Counted from the stretch's first letter, positions 6,098-13,019 are shown. The stretch: 13,019 nucleotides of DNA from JBEEMU01 sp043778315 (GCA_043778315.1 JAYWGJ010000409.1:1-13019), one strand, 5' to 3'. The notes: generated by a model from the letters alone, not told the origin. A program made the numbers and translations.

Positions 6098-6130
6098 AAA
6101 CGGTATAGGTTTTGAAAACGGATACCGTTT
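6098..6130. repeat. Perfect 9-bp inverted repeat upstream of cas6
   Basis: AAACGGTAT (6098-6106) and ATACCGTTT (6122-6130) are exact complements. Between them GTTTTGAAAAC is itself palindromic, so the 33-bp unit can fold into one tall hairpin or serve as a two-armed operator. A gapped relative with ACGGTA...GATACC arms lies at 7090-7114 upstream of csm1. Confidence 0.8.
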
Positions 6131-6158
6131 CAATCCTTGATTAGGACTGGGTTTGAAC
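6127..6158 (-). repeat. Solitary CRISPR-repeat-like sequence
   Basis: Read leftward (6158 to 6127), this 32-nt segment starts GTTCAAACCCAG and ends CAAGGATTGAAAC. The terminal ATTGAAAC is the common 8-nt 5' handle form of Cas6-processed type I/III crRNAs. The centre has a short TCCT/AGGA stem. Only one copy is seen: there is no matching repeat at spacer distance on either side. So it is a lone or degenerate repeat rather than an array. It lies between the cas6 promoter and the preceding terminator. Confidence 0.45.
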
Positions 6159-6213
6159 TCAACCCTATTCAATGGAAAGGATAGAAAATAAAACGTAGAT
6201 ACAAAGGCTATTT

Positions 6214-6246
6214 TTTGCAATTACCAAATTTAATGTTCTATATTTG
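6214..6246 (+). promoter_or_regulatory. cas6 promoter (TTTG / TATATTTG)
   Basis: A -33 box TTTG (6214-6217) and an exact -7 box TATATTTG (6239-6246), 21 bases apart, match the Bacteroidota consensus well. Transcription start near 6250 gives a leader of about 77 nt to the cas6 ATG at 6327. A leftward TAAATTTG (6232-6225) lies between the two boxes, so divergent transcription would compete here. Confidence 0.7.
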
Positions 6247-6326
6247 CGGCATTACTTAGTATAAAAACCTGATATATCCGATAAAACAGCGTTTTGGCGC
6301 ACTTTACTATAATAAAAAAACAATCC

Positions 6327-7031
6327 ATGTCACCACAACCCCTACGCGTTTTGCGCGTTTCGTTCGCGCTGCCGCCCGGCTACGATGCTGCGCTTTTACC
6401 CAAACTGCGCGGCGCTATCGCCGAAAAAGCAGGTCTGGAACACGACGAGTTTCACAATCACAATAACGCGGACGACGCGGCGGTCGCTTTTTTGTACCGC
6501 TACCCGCGCATACAATACCGCCTGCACAACGACGCGCTGCTGCTCGTGTGCCTCAACGAGGGCGTAGATGCGCTGCAACACTTTTTTGCGCAGCCCGACT
6601 GGACGCTCGCGCTACACACAGGCGAAAGCATCAACCTCCGCATCAGCGACCTCAAACTGTACGAAGCCGCGCCCGAAATCACCGCCGCGCCGCAGGGCTA
6701 TCAGTTGCGCAACTGGTACGCGCTCAATCAGGAGAATTACGCCCGCTATCAGACGATAGGAACGATAGACGCGCGGCGTTTGTTTTTAGCCGACCTTATC
6801 GTGAAGCAAATTGTGCTGTTTATGCGCGAGTTTGACTGCGAACCCGTGCAGCCCGTGGTAGTGAATATTGAGCGTTTTTATACTAATTTTAACGAACACA
6901 AGGGCAGAAAGGTGAAGGTTTTTGATATTCACTTCACCGCAAACGTCCGCCTCCCGCATCATATCGGACTGGGCAAAGCCGCCGCAATGGGTTTTGGCGC
7001 GCTGATAGGCGCGCACAGGAAAAAATTATGA
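6327..7031 (+). CDS. cas6: CRISPR pre-crRNA endoribonuclease Cas6 (Cas6b type)
   Basis: A 234-residue protein with two ferredoxin-like (RAMP) halves. The N-terminal half has FHNHN (residues 42-46) and YRYPRIQYR (57-65), characteristic of the Cas6b-type enzymes of Bacteroidota. The C-terminal half ends with the glycine-rich RNA-binding loop GLGKAAAMGFG (214-224). Cas6 cuts precursor crRNA within the repeat and leaves an 8-nt 5' handle; here it would supply crRNAs to the Csm complex. The ATG at 6327 is preferred over an in-frame TTG at 6294, because it follows an A-rich leader and a mapped promoter pattern. The gene is visibly GC-richer than the csm operon and has its own promoter. The candidate catalytic His lies in the HNHN region, but I cannot confirm it. 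Confidence 0.9.
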   Translation: MSPQPLRVLRVSFALPPGYDAALLPKLRGAIAEKAGLEHDEFHNHNNADDAAVAFLYRYPRIQYRLHNDALLLVCLNEGVDALQHFFAQPDWTLALHTGESINLRISDLKLYEAAPEITAAPQGYQLRNWYALNQENYARYQTIGTIDARRLFLADLIVKQIVLFMREFDCEPVQPVVVNIERFYTNFNEHKGRKVKVFDIHFTANVRLPHHIGLGKAAAMGFGALIGAHRKKL

Positions 7032-7044
7032 ATTATGAATTATG
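7024..7044. repeat. Heptanucleotide tandem repeat (AATTATG), 3 copies, across the cas6 stop
   Basis: Three exact AATTATG units at 7024-7030, 7031-7037 and 7038-7044. The TGA stop of cas6 (7029-7031) is formed at the junction of units 1 and 2. A further AATTATG occurs at 7068-7074. Confidence 0.9.
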
Positions 7045-7089
7045 AAATCGTAGATTCGGCGTAGCCAATTATGAATGTTTGGCAAGGTT

Positions 7090-7157
7090 ACGGTAAATAG
7101 GGTTTTCCGATACCTTGACAATACCGCTCCGCACTTTTACAATACCATGAAATGGTA
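7090..7157. promoter_or_regulatory. Cluster of TACC/GGTA arms upstream of csm1
   Basis: Arms seen: CGGTAA (7091), GATACC (7109), ATACCG (7121) and the palindrome TACCATgaaATGGTA (7143-7157), with a GGGTAG at about 7168. The 7090-7114 part (ACGGTA, TAGGGTTTT, GATACC) is a gapped relative of the inverted repeat at 6098-6130 before cas6. This could be an operator cluster for a regulator shared by both units. No matching regulator is identified in the window. Confidence 0.4.
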
Positions 7158-7237
7158 GTTTGTATGGGGTAGTTTTGCCAAAACATAGAAAAAAAACTTA
7201 TTTTTTATTTTTTATATTAATATAGTCTTAATTTTAT

Positions 7238-7245
7238 TACATTTG
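7238..7245 (+). promoter_or_regulatory. csm operon promoter (-7 box)
   Basis: TACATTTG is an exact TAnnTTTG match, preceded by an A/T-rich stretch (7190-7235) without a clear TTTG -33 box. Start of transcription near 7249 gives a leader of about 52 nt with two tiny ORFs before csm1. Confidence 0.65.
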
Positions 7246-7300
7246 CGAAGTAGATTTTTATGAGTCACAATCCAATCAATTTTTTTTAAAAAATGCAAAC

Positions 7301-9538
7301 ATGGGAATAGACGAAACATTGAAATATTGCTTAGATCCTTCCTCTGATGTATCTAATACAATATGGACTGCGCACTTAAATGATGCCGAAAAATATGTTT
7401 GTGTGCCGACAAGCGGAAGCAATAACGGCACGTTGCAAAGTATGGTCGCAAAAGCAAACGGTATTGATAAACCGCTTAAAAAGCAGGTTATCGGTGCAGA
7501 TACGTTTTTTGAAATAAGTGATGAAAATGCTGAAAAACAAACAGTAAAACTGCCCGAAAAGCCCGAAAATCTAAACGGCACACAATTATATTATTGGTTG
7601 CAGCAGCATCGTTCTACGACAAAAGCAAACGTACAACACGCGCCGGACACGCTAAGCGAGTTTGAGTATTTAAAATCGCGTGCCGCTTTTGCACATTGTT
7701 TGGCTACTGAAAACAAAGACGAAACGCAGCCCTTTCTTTTGGTTTGTGGCGACCTTTCGGGCATACAAGATTTTATTTACGACATTCACAGCAGCAAAGC
7801 CGCGATGAGCCTCAAAGGGCGGTCGTTTTACTTGGGCTTAGTCTTAGATGCTATTATGCGTAGCATTTTGGACAAAACCGAAATACCGATTTGCAATATT
7901 ATTTATAGCAATGGCGGCAAATTTTATATGTTGCTGCCGAATACTTCCGCCGTTTGCAATGCTTTGGAAACCATTAAAACGCAGGTAACGAAAGGGCTTT
8001 TTGAGGAGTTCGGCGGAAAGTTGTATTGCTGTTTGGCGTGGGTGGGTTTTGGGATAAACGATGGCGGTGGAATAACTACTGAACAAGCAATGCCAAGCAC
8101 ACAAAAAGGTATTACGCATTTAAATGCGCTTTGGCAATGCGTAACAGAAAAAGCATCGCAGGAAAAAACTCAAAAATTCAGAGTAGTTTTGCAAGAAAAA
8201 TACAAAGATTTTTTCAAAGGCGAACTGCACGGCGACCCACAAGGTAAAGGAATGGTTGCTTGTGCAGTAACTGGCTTACCTGTAAAAGAAATAGATTGTA
8301 ATCTTATACTAGATGATAATGAAGAGCGAGCCGATAAAAAGAAAATGTATGTTTTGCCAGCCGTTAAACTGCAAATAGAGTTAGGGCAAGATTTGAAAAA
8401 CTGTCGCTATATTGCTATTAAAGCAGTAACGGAGGATTTTGACGATAAAAACTGGTTAAATCCTTTAACGTTAGGTTATGCATATCAACTGACAGAAACA
8501 ATTATTACAGAAAATAAGATTGAAAATTATAGTATCAATCCCAAAAGTACCTATAAATGGTGGGCAGCTAATTGTAGTGGAATTTGGTGGTATGGTGGTA
8601 ATAAACAGGCAACTGATGAGCATACAAAAAAATGGAAAAACTTTAATCAACTATCAGATACTGATGAAGTCAAAGAAGGCGATATCACAAAAAAGAAGAA
8701 ATTTAAAAAATTAGCGGTTCTGCGTATGGATATTGATAATTTGGGCAGTATTTTCACAAAATCTAATGCTTTAGAAACACAGTATCGTAGTTTTGCTTTA
8801 TGCTCCGCGCTTTCTTTTCAGTTAGACCAATTTTTTAGCGGCTATTTGAATACCTTAGTAGAAAAAGATTTTAAACATCATGTCAATATCATTTATTCGG
8901 GTGGCGACGATTTATTTATTATTGGCAGATGGAATGAAATAATAGAAGTTGCTGCAAAGATACAAGCAGATTTTAAAGCATTAATCGGTGGTAAATGTTT
9001 AAACTTATCTATTTCGGCAGGTATATCGTTGATACAGCCTAAGTTTCCTATTCAAAAAGCCGCTGACTTAGCAAAAGAAGCCTTAGAAGATTACGCCAAA
9101 GAATACGATTCAGATGGTTATACCAAAGATGCCATTCACCTTTTGGGTAGTACTGTTAGTTGGACAAATACAAATACAAACACTAACGATAAAGCCGCGC
9201 TTAATGAATGGGCATTTGTAATAGCCTTGTCTAAGCAAATGGAGATATGGTTAGACAACCAAACAATATCAAAAGGCTTTATTTATAAACTATTTTCCTA
9301 CCAATCGCTTGCCTTACAACAGAAGAATAATTGGCAGTGGCAATGTGCATACGATATGAAACGCTATATGAATAGATACGACAAACAAGCCGATAAACAA
9401 GCCATTTTCAAAGAATTTTCAACTGCAATTATAACAGGCTGTTTCGATTTAGGAGGCATAAAATTTAAAGCAATCAATCGCAGAACATTAGAACTTATCT
9501 GCCTTGCAGCAAATATTGCTGATTACTCAACACGTTAA
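7301..9538 (+). CDS. csm1: Type III-A CRISPR protein Csm1/Cas10, HD domain apparently missing
   Basis: The large subunit of the Csm effector complex, 745 residues. It has GDLSGIQDFIY (150-160), the first palm domain with YSNGGKFYMLLP (202-213), a central region with C321 and C333 where other Csm1 proteins carry a zinc ribbon, then LRMDIDNLG (474-482) and SGGDDLFIIG (533-542). The intact GGDD of the second palm domain predicts cyclic oligoadenylate synthesis from ATP when target RNA is bound. Residues 1-120 hold no HD dinucleotide or HDIGK-like motif; GDLSGIQ begins about 100 residues earlier than in full-length Csm1. The upstream 7032-7300 region cannot supply the HD. So DNase activity is probably lacking and signalling is the likely main output. 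The ATG at 7301 follows the promoter at 7238. The next gene starts 33 bases later. Confidence 0.93.
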   Translation: MGIDETLKYCLDPSSDVSNTIWTAHLNDAEKYVCVPTSGSNNGTLQSMVAKANGIDKPLKKQVIGADTFFEISDENAEKQTVKLPEKPENLNGTQLYYWLQQHRSTTKANVQHAPDTLSEFEYLKSRAAFAHCLATENKDETQPFLLVCGDLSGIQDFIYDIHSSKAAMSLKGRSFYLGLVLDAIMRSILDKTEIPICNIIYSNGGKFYMLLPNTSAVCNALETIKTQVTKGLFEEFGGKLYCCLAWVGFGINDGGGITTEQAMPSTQKGITHLNALWQCVTEKASQEKTQKFRVVLQEKYKDFFKGELHGDPQGKGMVACAVTGLPVKEIDCNLILDDNEERADKKKMYVLPAVKLQIELGQDLKNCRYIAIKAVTEDFDDKNWLNPLTLGYAYQLTETIITENKIENYSINPKSTYKWWAANCSGIWWYGGNKQATDEHTKKWKNFNQLSDTDEVKEGDITKKKKFKKLAVLRMDIDNLGSIFTKSNALETQYRSFALCSALSFQLDQFFSGYLNTLVEKDFKHHVNIIYSGGDDLFIIGRWNEIIEVAAKIQADFKALIGGKCLNLSISAGISLIQPKFPIQKAADLAKEALEDYAKEYDSDGYTKDAIHLLGSTVSWTNTNTNTNDKAALNEWAFVIALSKQMEIWLDNQTISKGFIYKLFSYQSLALQQKNNWQWQCAYDMKRYMNRYDKQADKQAIFKEFSTAIITGCFDLGGIKFKAINRRTLELICLAANIADYSTR

Positions 9539-9571
9539 TTTTATATTATTTCATAATCTTATTTTACAATC

Positions 9572-10063
9572 ATGTCTAAATTTAAAGAATTTATCATCGC
9601 ACCTGAAATAGGTATATCAGAGCCAGCAATCAATGCAGCAGAAATATTTGCTAAACAAATTGCAGGAAAGGTACACTACGACCCTATGAGCGCGGTGCAA
9701 TTACGCAAGTTTTTTGGTGAAATCAAAAAACTAAGCGCGAAAGGCAAAGCCAAGCACGCTATCAGCGAAAGCAGTAGCGATAGTGAAAATAAAACCGCAC
9801 AAGACGCAGCGCGCTGGGCTACTATTAGTAGTGATTTCTATATGCTCAAGGCACATCTTGCGTATGCAAACGGGCGCGATAGAAAAAAGAAAGACGGTCA
9901 CATGATCAACAAAACACATTTGGGGACTTTCTACACCGAAATCTATCCATTAATCAACAGGGAAGTGGTTAATGATATAAGAACCTTTAAAAAATTTGTT
10001 CAACTGATGGAGGCAATCGTTGCTTACCACAAAGTGCATTACGATGAACCTACTGCCGCCTAA
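9572..10063 (+). CDS. csm2: Type III-A CRISPR small subunit Csm2
   Basis: A 163-residue helical protein. It has the Csm2 features LRKFFGEIKKL (44-54), FYMLKAHLAYANGR (89-102) and, near the C-terminus, FKKFVQLMEAIVAYHK (139-154). Csm2 subunits line the belly of the Csm filament and hold the crRNA-target duplex. A low-complexity, polar stretch (SESSSDSENK, 65-74) separates the helices and may be a flexible loop; the protein is slightly longer than typical Csm2. It sits 33 bases after csm1 and 40 before csm3, with no promoter between. Confidence 0.9.
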   Translation: MSKFKEFIIAPEIGISEPAINAAEIFAKQIAGKVHYDPMSAVQLRKFFGEIKKLSAKGKAKHAISESSSDSENKTAQDAARWATISSDFYMLKAHLAYANGRDRKKKDGHMINKTHLGTFYTEIYPLINREVVNDIRTFKKFVQLMEAIVAYHKVHYDEPTAA

Positions 10064-10103
10064 AAAACATTTATCTCACAAAAATCATTATTTATTTATC
10101 AAA

Positions 10104-10827
10104 ATGAAAAGATTATTTCAAAAATATAGTGTCTCGACAACCTTGCTTTGCAAAACAGGGTTACATATTGGTGACTCGAAAGAAACCGTACAAATTGGCG
10201 GCGTTGATTTGCCCGTAGTACGCCGTAAGGACAATCAAGAGCCGTACATTCCAGGAAGTTCGCTTAAAGGCAAAATCCGCAGCCTTTTAGAATTGACTCG
10301 CGGCGAAAACTTAAATAGTTCGTTTAAAAATGATGGCAACCTCATCGCCGAACTTGTTTGGTGCAGTAGAAGACAAAGAGAGAGGCAAGCCCTCTTGCGC
10401 TTCTCGCTTGATTGTGCGCGACGCAGATATGCAAAACGCTGCTGATTTTGAAGAGGACACAGATATGCCCTATACCGAAATCAAATTTGAAAATACGATT
10501 AACCGACAATCGGGTACTGCCGAACACCCGCGCCAAATAGAGCGTGTTCCCGCAGGTGCTATTTTCAACGTAGAAATGATACTCAATATCTTTGTGGAAA
10601 CCACCAAAAAGAGTGTGGACGGCAAAACGGATATTGACTTAACCGAACCCGAAATGAAAAAGCAAGAAGCCGACAAACTAAAGGAGTATAAAGATTTATT
10701 GCAAAAAGGCTTTAATATCTTAAATCACGACTATTTAGGTGGACACGGTTCTCGCGGCTACGGTCATGTGCATATTGGTTTAGTAGAGCCAAAACCTGTT
10801 GATTACTCAAAATCCGTAGAAATATGA
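10104..10827 (+). pseudogene. csm3: Type III-A CRISPR backbone RNase Csm3, split by a +1 frameshift
   Basis: The N-terminal part, starting at the ATG 10104, carries TGLHIGDSKETVQIGGVDLP with D35 at the position of the catalytic Asp that cuts target RNA, and YIPGSSLKGKIRSLLEL. It stays open to 10445 but loses homology after ...NLIAEL. The rest continues one frame over with FGAVEDKERG, SRLIVRDA, YTEIKFENTINRQSGTAEHP, RQIERVPAGAIF and LNHDYLGGHGSRGYG, ending at 10827. Joining the frames near 10353-10358 (removing one base in CTTGTTTGG) restores E-L-F-G and a protein of about 240 residues. An ATGATG at 10330 could start the second half separately. The stop overlaps csm4 as ATGA. Real mutation, sequencing error and recoding cannot be told apart here. 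Confidence 0.9.
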
Positions 10828-11876
10828 AGGCGATTATAAAATTGCATTTTACCGCGCCGTTGCATATCGCAAATAGCCGAACCGATTATGCGCAAAGCGA
10901 ATCGTATCTACATTCTGATACGTTATACTCCGCTATTATGCAAACATGGTCGGTATTGAGTCATACCGCGTGGATACCGCAAAAGGAAAGCGAAACCTTA
11001 GACTTTACACTTTCTTCTGCGTTTCCTTTTACCTCCGAATTAGACGTAAAAGGACAAAATACGGACCAAACCGTCTATTTTTTTCCACGCATTGCCAAAC
11101 CCTTTAACTTTCAAGGAATAGATGACGATGACTTGCAAGATAGCCGTAAAAAAATCAAAAAAATTCAGTGGTTAGATTCTTTTAAGTTTAAGCAGCAATT
11201 AACTGATAAGAAAGGCTGTTTGTTAGAAACCAATAACTTAAAAGGAAAGTATTTGACTGCACAAATGATTGACCCACATTTCATAGATTCTACTATCAAC
11301 GCTCACGCCGCTATTTCGCGTAGCGGTGGCGATGCCGAGCCTTATGTTATGGAACGATTGCAATTCAAAAAAGGTAGCGGGTTTTATTTTATTTTTGACG
11401 GAACCGCCGAAGCCTTAAATCAGGTGCAACTTGCCTTAAACCTTATGCAGTACGATGGTATAGGTAGCGACCGCAACACAGGAAACGGGCGTTTTCGCTG
11501 TGAAACAAATAGTGAAGAAAATCACCTTGTATTAACTATGTTGCAAGCCGTTGAAAATCAAGTAAATGACAAGAAATACGCCACTAACCTATCCTTACTT
11601 TTGCCTGAAAATGAAGATTACTTAGCAAAAGTATTGCCTGATAATGATACAAATTGCGCTTTTGAGTTGATTAGACGCGGCGGTTGGGTAACATCACTAG
11701 AACATTTAGCGCGGCAAAAAAACTCAGTCTTTTTATTTAAAGAAGGCGGCGTATTTCATTATCGTGAGTCAATTTCGGGCGGAACTATTAACTTGCAACC
11801 CGACATTATGAAGGCAGAAAAAACGCACCCCATTTGGCGTGTAGGTAAAAGCCTTTGGCTGCCTTGCACGTTTTAA
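10824..11876 (+). CDS. csm4: Type III-A CRISPR RAMP protein Csm4
   Basis: A 350-residue RAMP protein. The N-terminus has TAPLHIANSRTDYAQSE and YLHSDTLYSAIMQTW (29-42), the start expected of Csm4. The glycine-rich loop GIGSDRNTGNGRF (212-224) binds the crRNA handle region. The end HPIWRVGKSLWLP (335-347) is also family-typical. Csm4 caps the 5'-handle end of the crRNA and docks to Csm1. Its ATG overlaps the csm3 stop (ATGA), showing translational coupling. Hence the csm3 frameshift does not block coupling if the second frame is translated. The next gene follows after 24 bases. Confidence 0.92.
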   Translation: MKAIIKLHFTAPLHIANSRTDYAQSESYLHSDTLYSAIMQTWSVLSHTAWIPQKESETLDFTLSSAFPFTSELDVKGQNTDQTVYFFPRIAKPFNFQGIDDDDLQDSRKKIKKIQWLDSFKFKQQLTDKKGCLLETNNLKGKYLTAQMIDPHFIDSTINAHAAISRSGGDAEPYVMERLQFKKGSGFYFIFDGTAEALNQVQLALNLMQYDGIGSDRNTGNGRFRCETNSEENHLVLTMLQAVENQVNDKKYATNLSLLLPENEDYLAKVLPDNDTNCAFELIRRGGWVTSLEHLARQKNSVFLFKEGGVFHYRESISGGTINLQPDIMKAEKTHPIWRVGKSLWLPCTF

Positions 11877-11900
11877 CCTATTTTTCTATATTAAATACGC

Positions 11901-13019
11901 ATGATAGATAATAAAATACATCAAGATTACTACCTTAAATTAACGGTGCTTTCGCCCGTGCATATTGGTGCGGATGCCGAAAAACGTTTGGTAAAAAACT
12001 TAGATGTTTTTTACGAGGCTCCCAAATTATATAAAGTGAAAATAAAAGCACTTTATCAAGCCTTAGAAAAACGTAAGCTACTGGATTTGTTTGATACCAT
12101 AGCGCAAGGTAACGAAATAACATTGCCTAACGACTTATTAAAAGAGTTAGACGCTAACGGAAAACCTATTGACGCAGAGCCAAGCGAAGACATAAAAACC
12201 CATATTCGAAATGGTATGGGGTTGGCTTACTTGCCAGGGTCGTCTATCAAAGGGGCTTTGCGCAGTATTTTATATCACCATATTGCAAAGGCTAAAAACC
12301 TTAAAAAATCCGATGCTATTTTAAGAGAATTTAGAGACGGTACAAATGATATTCAGAGTGATATATTACGCTTTTTTCGCACTACCGATTCAGAATCGTT
12401 AAAAGAAAATGATATTGAATATAGAATATCAAAAGCCCTGAGCCGTGCTGGGCAGCCAAACGAAGAAGCCGATAAAAACAACGAATGGCAGAAAACAATT
12501 CTTTGGAAAAATGGCGGACGTGCCACCTTTTTTGAAGGCCTAAAAATAGGCGCAACAACAACTTTGCGTATTGGTTTTATGGTTGGCGTACCTGCACAGG
12601 CTACGTCAGTAAAAGACTTGCTTTTTCCTGAAAATGGCGATTTATTGCAAAACCTTTTTAAACTAATCAACGAATTTACCTTAGAACATTTGACTCGCGA
12701 GGTGCATTTTTTACAATTAAATCCTATTAAAGAGAGCAATTTTATCATTGCACAATTAGAAAAGTATAAAACAGAGGTAGAAAGTTTAATAAAAAATGGC
12801 AATAAGGCTTGTCTAATGCGCATTGGTGCAGGTGGCGGTTTTCATAGTATAACGGGTGACTGGCAATATACAAATCATACTAAACCCTTAGAAAAAAAAG
12901 ATAGAGGAAACAAGGGAAAACGCTATAAAACGCGCCGTTTTGTCACGAATAACAACCCTATAAATGCTGAATATATGGGTTTTGTACGCTTAGAAAAAAC
13001 AAATGCTCCGAAAACAATT
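11901..13019 (+). CDS. csm5: Type III-A CRISPR RAMP protein Csm5 (runs off the window)
   Basis: The frame opened by the ATG at 11901 stays open for 373 codons to the last base, so only the C-terminal end is missing. It has LSPVHIGADAEK (17-28), LPGSSIKGALRS (111-122) and the late glycine-rich motif RIGAGGGFHSITGDW (307-321), then a basic stretch (about residues 332-351) and YMGFVRLEK near the edge. These are the order and spacing of Csm5, the RAMP subunit at the 3' end of the crRNA that helps recruit trimming nucleases. It lies 24 bases after csm4 in the same operon. Length is already at the upper end of usual Csm5 sizes, so little is likely missing. Confidence 0.92.
   Translation, partial: MIDNKIHQDYYLKLTVLSPVHIGADAEKRLVKNLDVFYEAPKLYKVKIKALYQALEKRKLLDLFDTIAQGNEITLPNDLLKELDANGKPIDAEPSEDIKTHIRNGMGLAYLPGSSIKGALRSILYHHIAKAKNLKKSDAILREFRDGTNDIQSDILRFFRTTDSESLKENDIEYRISKALSRAGQPNEEADKNNEWQKTILWKNGGRATFFEGLKIGATTTLRIGFMVGVPAQATSVKDLLFPENGDLLQNLFKLINEFTLEHLTREVHFLQLNPIKESNFIIAQLEKYKTEVESLIKNGNKACLMRIGAGGGFHSITGDWQYTNHTKPLEKKDRGNKGKRYKTRRFVTNNNPINAEYMGFVRLEKTNAPKTI

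Larger units (their letters stand above)
6021..6221 (-). ncRNA. Candidate leftward crRNA-like RNA divergent from cas6
   Basis: On the minus strand a TAAATTTG box (6232-6225) would start transcription near 6221. The transcript would pass a CRISPR-repeat-like segment (6158-6127) ending ATTGAAAC, then a GGTATCC-headed segment with a strong hairpin (6130-6098), and stop at the symmetrical terminator (6060-6021). No ORF of note lies in it. It resembles a single-repeat crRNA-like gene next to cas genes, but no second repeat is visible and no -33 box supports the promoter. It could instead be a decayed array end. Function is inference. Confidence 0.35.

Noticed and set aside
5899..6099. Leftward 66-aa open frame across the terminator at 6021-6060
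   Set aside because: It spans a strong terminator hairpin and the antisense of a conserved gene end.
6061..6326. A full CRISPR array upstream of cas6
   Set aside because: Only one repeat-like copy is present; no second copy is found at spacer distance on either side.
6385..7016. Several open frames within cas6 on both strands
   Set aside because: GC-rich shadow frames; only the cas6 frame carries family motifs.
3391..7070. Shared 11-mer GCGTAGCCAAT at 3394-3404 and 7059-7069 as a dispersed repeat
   Set aside because: Two copies of 11 bases are too little to call an element within this window.
10020..10103. Start of csm3 at the ATG 10020, inside csm2
   Set aside because: The extra N-terminal residues are out-of-frame csm2 codons; the MKRLFQKYS start at 10104 fits Csm3.
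12353..12823. Leftward 156-aa open frame opposite csm5
   Set aside because: csm5 on the other strand has clear family motifs across the same bases; the antisense frame shows none.

Overview
The window looks like a chromosomal segment of a Bacteroidota bacterium. Three lines of evidence support this. The left edge carries the C-terminus of a Bacteroidota-type FtsX. Four or five copies of the Bacteroidota sigma-factor -7 box (TAnnTTTG) sit where promoters are expected. Start codons follow A-rich leaders without obvious Shine-Dalgarno sequences. I cannot place the organism below phylum.

Left part (1-1874): the FtsX tail and a strong terminator are followed by a DUF433/DUF5615 VapBC-like toxin-antitoxin pair with a 17-nt overlap. 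Next is an Rpn/PD-(D/E)XK recombinase-like nuclease with a heptad-repeat coiled-coil tail, then another terminator. Middle part (1931-6060): a small protein with a possible papain/calpain-like active site, a convergent GT2 glycosyltransferase, an unrecognised 264-aa protein, a candidate small RNA gene, a GbsR/MarR-type regulator, and a YiiX-like permuted papain-fold lipoprotein that ends at a strong symmetrical terminator.

Right part (6061-13019): a type III-A CRISPR-Cas locus. cas6 (Cas6b type) has its own promoter. After a second promoter comes the operon csm1-csm2-csm3-csm4-csm5; csm5 runs off the window edge. Csm1/Cas10 keeps the GGDD cyclase motif but has no recognisable HD nuclease domain at its N-terminus. 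csm3 needs a single +1 frameshift near 10353-10358 to be read through. No cas1, cas2, CARF effector nuclease or CRISPR array lies in the window.

The most unusual part is the non-coding DNA in front of cas6 and csm1. A solitary CRISPR-repeat-like sequence (6127-6158) reads leftward and ends in the handle-like ATTGAAAC. A leftward TAAATTTG box and the symmetrical terminator flank it, so it could be a crRNA-like RNA gene divergent from cas6. Directly after the handle is a hairpin with CGGTAT/ATACCG arms, and a related gapped element with several more TACC/GGTA arms lies upstream of the csm1 promoter. This may be a shared operator system or a repeat-derived regulatory RNA for the locus. The sequence arrangement is visible; the function is inference.
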